Shown here: piece after piece, positions 58,157 through 64,000 of the stretch
Position numbering within the stretch: the first letter of the stretch is position 1
Layout: each line of letters starts with the position of its first letter
Assembly (NCBI GenBank): GCA_948567375.1
Contig: OX419757.1
Coordinates: 16,244,001 to 16,308,000 of the forward strand
Direction of reading: 5' to 3'
DNA: 64,000 bases
Origin: Lunularia cruciata
Taxonomy: Eukaryota; Streptophyta; Marchantiopsida; Lunulariales; Lunulariaceae
Translations under genes and position numbers: made by a program
Notes under the pieces: generated by a model
Told to the model about the DNA's origin: nothing
The model's database searches: none
Seen by the model: the letters and a program-made list of their open reading frames with translations, nothing else

Positions 58157-61050
58157 TCTACTCCTCCAAAACTACATATGAATCTTCGTATGTCTCTGTG
58201 GGTCCAAAATTCTCTATATTTCACATTAAACGTCTTGAACTCTCGCAGATATAAGATCTGGAATCGTGTCTCCCTATGTCTCTCTATATGCATTTTCGAC
58301 CAAATGTCTTTATTATCTGTTTGTTCATTCGCAGCATTCTCCTTAAGTCTGTGGACACAGGCAGACATACGGGACACATACTCTATTATTATAGTAGTGT
58401 ATGTGACTCCGTATGTCTGTCTGTGTATCCATATTGCCCGATGATCGTCTTGAATTCAGCACATGCAGTTGGTTTGAACTGTGTCCAGATGTGTTCAAAA
58501 GCCACCTTGTCTCGACCACTATGTTATGCAAATGTCGTTCATTTTTAGGTGCAAGAGCTTGTGGTGACACCAGCTAATCTGTTTATTGAATTGTGCAACA
58601 CTGTCCCCGCAACTGGACGATGAGGAGACATAATTCATTAAAACTTGGACTCCACAAGTTTCCTAACTGTTGCATGCAGGATATAGAGGATTCAGGTGTG
58701 ACTAGGATTAATCCACTACTGATAGCCACGTTGATGCAAGCCAACATATCTTGATGGTCCTTGGTTCAAAGCTTGCCAAACTTATCCTTCTAGGACAAGA
58801 ATGTAGCAGAAGTCTTGAAGTTTCCAGAACGCGTGCAGTTAGTCGATTGTGGCCACCCAAGGACTGACACGCAGAATGCAGTGATGAATCCAATTGTGGG
58901 AGAAAGTCACGGTGGAAAATGCCACAAGTTAGCGTCATTCTATATTATATTCTTGCGTCCTTGGGAGCGAACAGTTTGCCAGTACAATCGACCCAGGTTT
59001 TACGCATACTGTAGATCCCAGGAGGGAAGTCTCAAGTCACTCTCAGGAATAGGTTTGCATGATCACAGTGGTGACAACTGTGAGTACTTACCATTATGTC
59101 TTTGTTTTCTAGATGGAAAAGAAGGCGATTTCTAGATGTTTTCTAGATGTAGTGATTTGGTATCTCTTCTTTCAGGTACGTTATGATGCATACAACAATC
59201 CCTTTTACTTTAGCCACTGCAGTAGTGAGAGACTCAAGAATGTTCGAGAGAAACGATGCATCTGACCTGACACTGAGGCTTCTATTGACGACGTACTCAT
59301 AAAAGCGCTTACATTGAGGATCCACGTTAGAGTGGATAGCAAATATATAAAGAGTCTGCAAATGACAATCTGGAAGTCACAGGAATTAATAGGAGCATCT
59401 ACAAATTGGCTTGCGTTTTTATGATGGGAACAGTGGTTTTATGCATACGGTGATGAATAGTGGATTTGGGGGTATTTGAATTCCATGCTCCCGAGAAATT
59501 CCGAAGGTCTCATACTCTCCGGAGATGATTCTTTGTTAAAAACTTTCAGTATCACCGCATGCAAAATCATGACCTGCGTCCGCTGGGTATAAATTCAAAT
59601 GGTTACGAGTAGGCGAACACATATTTACGGGGGTGCTGCTTTGTGAATGCGAACACGGCATTAATTCTGGTGTGAGATTGAGATAAGAGAGTGTTAGTTC
59701 CACAAACACATTCGTTGGATGCTACATCGGACGAGGACAAGGATTCGAATGAAGTACTGACCGATAGGAGAACAAAATAGCTGACAAAGAGAAGATCGCG
59801 GGTTTGGGTTAGGGTTTACATACGTTGCGAAATACATGTAAAATTTCTGTGTACAGTATCCGCATATGAATATGCAGTATCGTGTATCGCAAACCGTCAC
59901 GTCCGTCCTCTCTGCCACTGGCACAAGATGGTGAGACGCGCCGGCTATAAGCAAGATATGTGCATAGACGTATTTGTGGTGCAGCTTACGCATTTTCTTA
60001 GTGTCATCAGGTGGTGGGAAATAGACGTACAAGAGTGTACTGACTCATGGAGGCGCAAGTGGTAGAACACGGGTTATCTGGTTTTGGTTCGCTCAGAGAA
60101 TACACAGAATGAGGGGCGACGGCTGATGGAAGCAGGTTTAATCTAGGGTCCTGATTGCAGGTACCTCACATTCACCTTTACATTATCTACGGGAGAGTAG
60201 AGAACAGGGAGGGGTTGTGCGTGAATGGCAATGTCCCTCCTGTATCTCTTGGACAAGAGGATTGTCACAAGCGTACTGTAAAGGCTGAATAAGGAGACCA
60301 TGCCAGTTCACGAATATCAGTCAAAATCGCTGAGAGGATACAGGTAAAAGGGAGAAGCAGCAGCAGCAATGAAAGCATACAGGAGACAGACGTGAGAGGT
60401 ACAGTAGTCATGGCCGTACATGCTAAGGAGGCACTACTGCAGACAAACAAATCACAAATTGCAACTGTACAGTCGGCCTTGCAGCCTGGACTGGTCTGGG
60501 CTCCGAGAAGGCAGCCAGAGGATCTGGCAGCTTTTATGCTTTTATGTAAAAGAGCCGGCAGCCTGAGAAGGCACAAAAGATGAGCGAGACATCTCCTAGG
60601 AGCAAGTAACGGTAAAAAGTTTAAATGAAGAGGAGAAATAAGCAATAAGAGAACTCCCACCTATAATGGACGATTTGTTGCCTTGAAACCATATGTGATG
60701 GCGGGAGGTCGAAGAAACGAGAGGGAACCCAGAGGGAGTTCGAGGTGCAGGTAACCGTGTTAGTAACAAGGAGCGGTAGTAGGTAAGGCCGGCTCTGGCA
60801 ATCATGGTCAACTCAAACAGACCACATTACTGTACATAACTATACTCAAACTTAAGAATGGTCAGTCAACACACAAGCACCAAGTTGAACAACCACGGAG
60901 ATTAAATTTAGGACTGGGTATAGAGTCAACGGAAACGGAGGTAGGATCGGTCAGGGCAGATGGTCAAATTCAAACACCCTTGTTGGCGTTTTACGCTCGG
61001 CTCCACTATATGCCACTGTATTACGCCTGCTTGCAAGTAATAGCGTTGAA

Positions 61051-61082
61051 AACTCGCCTGCAGTCTCTGCCGCAGGCGAGTT
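61051..61082. repeat. Hairpin with 11-bp arms
   Basis: AACTCGCCTGC (61051-61061) and its exact reverse complement (61072-61082) flank a 10-base loop. Confidence 0.8.
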
Positions 61083-62593
61083 CGTTCGTGTACTGTAATG
61101 TAGGTCTTAGAGAGCCAAGAGGCAAGCGTGCAAGCGTCTCTAATCCTCTGCGAAGCAAACAATGCCGGTAGAAGGCGCTTTCTGACTACAGTACTCGGGT
61201 ACTTAAAGTAGTAGCAAGTGAAATAGAACGGAATGCCAAGTGTGGGGAGCAACGATCAGGATGGCCACGTGAAGTGGCCAGGCTGCAATGTTGTTTATGG
61301 CACGCAGCAACAATGCGTACCGTGTTCCTCGCGAACGGCTCTAGAAGAAACGACAAGCAATCGCAAAGCCTGGAGCTTGGAGTGTGGGTGGGACGGGTGG
61401 AGGTTTGGCTTTGGCGATACAGTCATACCAAAGGTGGGGCCTAGTAAGAGACAAAAATCTTTCCATCCATGTCTTGGAGTAAGTGCAACGGAAGTGCGAT
61501 CAGCTGGGGGAGGTCCCGCACAATTTAATATACGGTTAGTCGTCTCGACGAGGCAGACAGCGGATCCGGATCGTGGCAGGCGCATGCGCAGAGCTACTTA
61601 GTTCTGGCATTTAGCTTCTCTTGGCATTTTGTATCTGCCTCTCGGGCTCAACGCGGTCCACAAAATTGTCACTTGGTGAGAACAATACAGGTAAGGATCA
61701 TCCTACATCGCAATACTGTATTTCGTCACCTCACCTCTTTCTTTTTGGTCGATTCATATTGTGCGAACTAACTAGCAACTCTCTCTTTTCCTCTCTCCGG
61801 GCTTTGCTATCGGTCAACTGAGCTCTGTTTACACAGTGGCTACAGGAACCAGGAAGCTACAGCAACTGTACCGTGCATCGATCGGACGAGCGAATAGCCG
61901 AGCGGGTGAGATTATTGTTTCAGAAACCTTTGCTATGGTTGTGTTGTTGATATGGACTACTGTACCCGTGATGTATTTAATCGTGGACGTCAGAAGCCCA
62001 ACTATGCTATGAAAGTATTTTTCACGTGCGTCTTACCTCTGTGCTCTTCTACCATGACGACGAAGAATACGACCTCCTTAACCGTTCTCCAGTTCGACCA
62101 CCCTCGACTATGAATAAAAACTGGACAAGGGGTCTTGCTTCCAAACTGATGGTTTGCGAGAAATACTGCGATAAGTGTCTGAGATCGAGCACCACTACAC
62201 GGGAAAATGAGAAGGCTATGTCTTCAACATAAGATCTTCTTTCCAGTTGTCAGATAATATCATGAGTACTGCGTGGATAAGTGGTCAGAATAGCTTCCTC
62301 CTAGCTAGGTGGGTCCTATAGCTACGCACCATCTACTTTGTATTTCTTTTACCATGGGGACAATCGTAGGGACGGTACTTTGTGCTCATCGGCATCTTTT
62401 GTGTCTCATTACACATTTCACCAGAATCACGATAGTCTATTTTCTACTTTTTGACCATCTGAATCTTTCAATATCCGATTCGATATAGAGATAGAATCTA
62501 CACTATGATAAGTAGTCTAGGGGAAGTTTATATGGATATGATAAATAAATTTTATATTTTTATTATTTTTTTGATATTTTATATCGAAAAGCT

Positions 62594-62719
62594 TAAACAA
62601 ATTTCTTTTTGATAAAAACACCTTAAAGATTATTTTTAATTATTAGATAATTTTAATTTTATTACTTTTAAAGAATTAAAATAATTTTTTAATGTGTTTT
62701 TGCTAAAAAAAAATTGACA
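62594..62719. repeat. AT-rich imperfect foldback
   Basis: Left arm about 62594-62645 (including GATAAAAACACCTTAAAG) pairs imperfectly with right arm about 62672-62719 (TTTTTTAATGTGTTTTTGC). The flanks on both sides are also AT-rich and may extend the pairing. It resembles a small MITE-type inverted repeat, though AT-richness alone inflates apparent pairing. Confidence 0.5.
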
Positions 62720-64000
62720 TTAAAAATTTTAAAATATTATTTTTAATAATCTTCTCATACTTGTATGATACACACTTTGTATATCAACTCAAAGGGTTTT
62801 TTTAAGCTACAGTCTGGCTAATTTTTCAGCAAAGTAGATAGTTGTATGATATCTCTCCAAGCAGGAACTGGACTGCATGTGAATGGTATACGAGCGGCTC
62901 AGGAGATGTTGCAGCTGCCACCCCGTTCTGGTCTGTTGATGGATCACTTTCGGTATGAATTGTGCAGGTGAGGAGTTGCCACGAGTGTCGAATTATAGCT
63001 ATCAGTGGAGATCAATTTTGAAACTCCGACGATTTTGTCCCTGGTAATTGAGCACTACCAACATGAATTGACAATGAAGGCTCTGAGGCATCAGGCTATC
63101 ACAGTAGTCCAACGGTATACCTTGGTAAGTCATCAATGCCACTCCTACGTTAAGCCCAGATCTACATCCATCCCCAGTGGATTCTACCAGTTCACCAGAT
63201 ATCCAACGGTTCCCTACTTCAACCGTGTATCTTTACAGTTTTTATTTTCTCCCACAAGCGGTATTCCGGACAATCAATGGTGGGATTTGATGTTCGGAAT
63301 GTGTACGTACTGGCCACCATGATGAACAAAACTTCTTTATAGGCATGAATGTTGCTTGGTGACTTGATGAACTCAGTCAACTTTGTTGCAATTGTTATCT
63401 TACTTGTCTCTGAACGTCAGCAGCGATAATTTAAGGTGTCCACCATCATCATTATCCCAATTGCCGTTTATGTCCACCAAGCAACCGGTTGGTCATTCCT
63501 TCAAGTTTTTCTCTCAGTCAAAGAAGACTGACCTGCTGTTAACAGGCCTGTACTTACTGGAAACGGATGTGATCTTTAAACCCTTCTTCAAGATATGATG
63601 ACGTTCTGAAAGTTGGAGAAGACCAGGCTTGTGTACGGTACATGACACTTTGCAAATTACGCCACATTGTGGACCGAACGTGCTGAAGCGTGGTTATCAT
63701 GAGTGTGCATCTGGACTCTGTCTTGGGAGGATTTTAAGATTAGTCGTGTACGTCATCTCTAATCTTCATTCTGTGGATAACCCTTCCGATGTTTCGAGTC
63801 CGAGGATCTGTTCGCTCGCACAACAGTACCTTAAGTTTGTGTCATTAGCAAGGCGTAACCTCCGCAACTATGTACAACAACAAACATTCGTACTCAGACA
63901 CTTCGTCAGCATGGACGGTTTCCAGATCCAGTGTCGATATTAAATCTGTAACATGATCATCATTTGAAGGCAAACAAAGACTTTTGCCGGCCCTCATCAT

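Larger units (their letters stand above)
55901..64000. other. Intergenic region to window end
   Basis: No gene I can support with confidence. Contents: the 38-bp palindrome (56964), a GC-rich open segment (57067-57317), dispersed repeat copy 2 (58052), a hairpin (61051), an AT-rich foldback (62594) and a weak two-exon candidate (62862-63123). The open frame 60265-60660 on the minus strand is Leu-rich but looks like chance. Confidence 0.45.

Noticed and set aside
58815-59135. 106-codon plus-strand frame
   Set aside because: No recognisable domain, composition matches neighbouring non-coding DNA.
60050-60110. tRNA-like stretch with GGTTCG
   Set aside because: No consistent acceptor stem, anticodon arm or B-box match.
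60265-60660. 131-codon Leu-rich minus-strand frame
   Set aside because: Looks like a membrane protein but arises from CAG/GCAGC-rich plus-strand DNA; no family motif and no conserved start context.
1-64000. CRISPR arrays, operons, bacterial promoters or terminators
   Set aside because: Nothing of the kind is present; introns and LTR elements show eukaryotic nuclear DNA.

Overview
The window looks like nuclear DNA of a land plant, most plausibly a bryophyte or another early-diverging lineage (inference). It holds two intron-bearing plant-type genes (an ESCRT-II VPS36 gene and a 2-oxoglutarate/Fe(II) dioxygenase), chromodomain Ty3 and Ty1/copia LTR retrotransposons with plant-type primer sites, and long gene-free, partly very AT-rich stretches. 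Nothing suggests a bacterial, organellar or viral replicon.

1-15.65 kb is a nest of dead Ty3 elements at least four layers deep. The oldest (D, + strand) covers 1-3473 and 14818-about 15652; its integrase is cut by element A, and its C-terminus ends in a decayed PHD finger. A (minus strand, 3474-14817) has two LTRs of about 590 bp. A contains B (minus, 5033-5900), and B contains C (plus, 5901-12144), the best-preserved copy: 5' LTR, primer site, pre-gag ORF, gag, protease, RT, RNase H, integrase, chromodomain, polypurine tract and a truncated 3' LTR. A deletion removed the right end of C, the left half of B and the middle of A.

16.5-25.8 kb is a complete seven-exon VPS36 gene, 440 codons by my splice model. 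Intron 3 carries an antisense Ty1/copia element (18647-23784, target duplication TACTA). Without it the intron would be about 0.45 kb. The copia element is defective (frameshifts, a lost protease aspartate) and appears to be primed by the anticodon half of initiator tRNA-Met.

25.8-53.8 kb has no gene that I can support. It includes an AT-rich block (about 28.8-40.5 kb) with short tandem duplications, a 171-bp duplication and a badly decayed satellite-like array, then a mixed-composition block with a perfect 15-bp-arm hairpin and a long G-run.

53.8-55.65 kb is a three-exon, minus-strand 2-oxoglutarate-dependent dioxygenase with its iron and 2-oxoglutarate ligands intact and a TATA box about 260 bp upstream. 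56-64 kb is intergenic, with a perfect 38-bp palindrome, a second copy of a repeat also found upstream of VPS36, an AT-rich foldback and a weak two-exon candidate near 62.9-63.1 kb.

The two host genes have no visible functional link: one acts in endosomal sorting, the other in small-molecule oxidation. The main biological interest is transposon structure and layering, and the tolerance of a large antisense insertion in a conserved gene.
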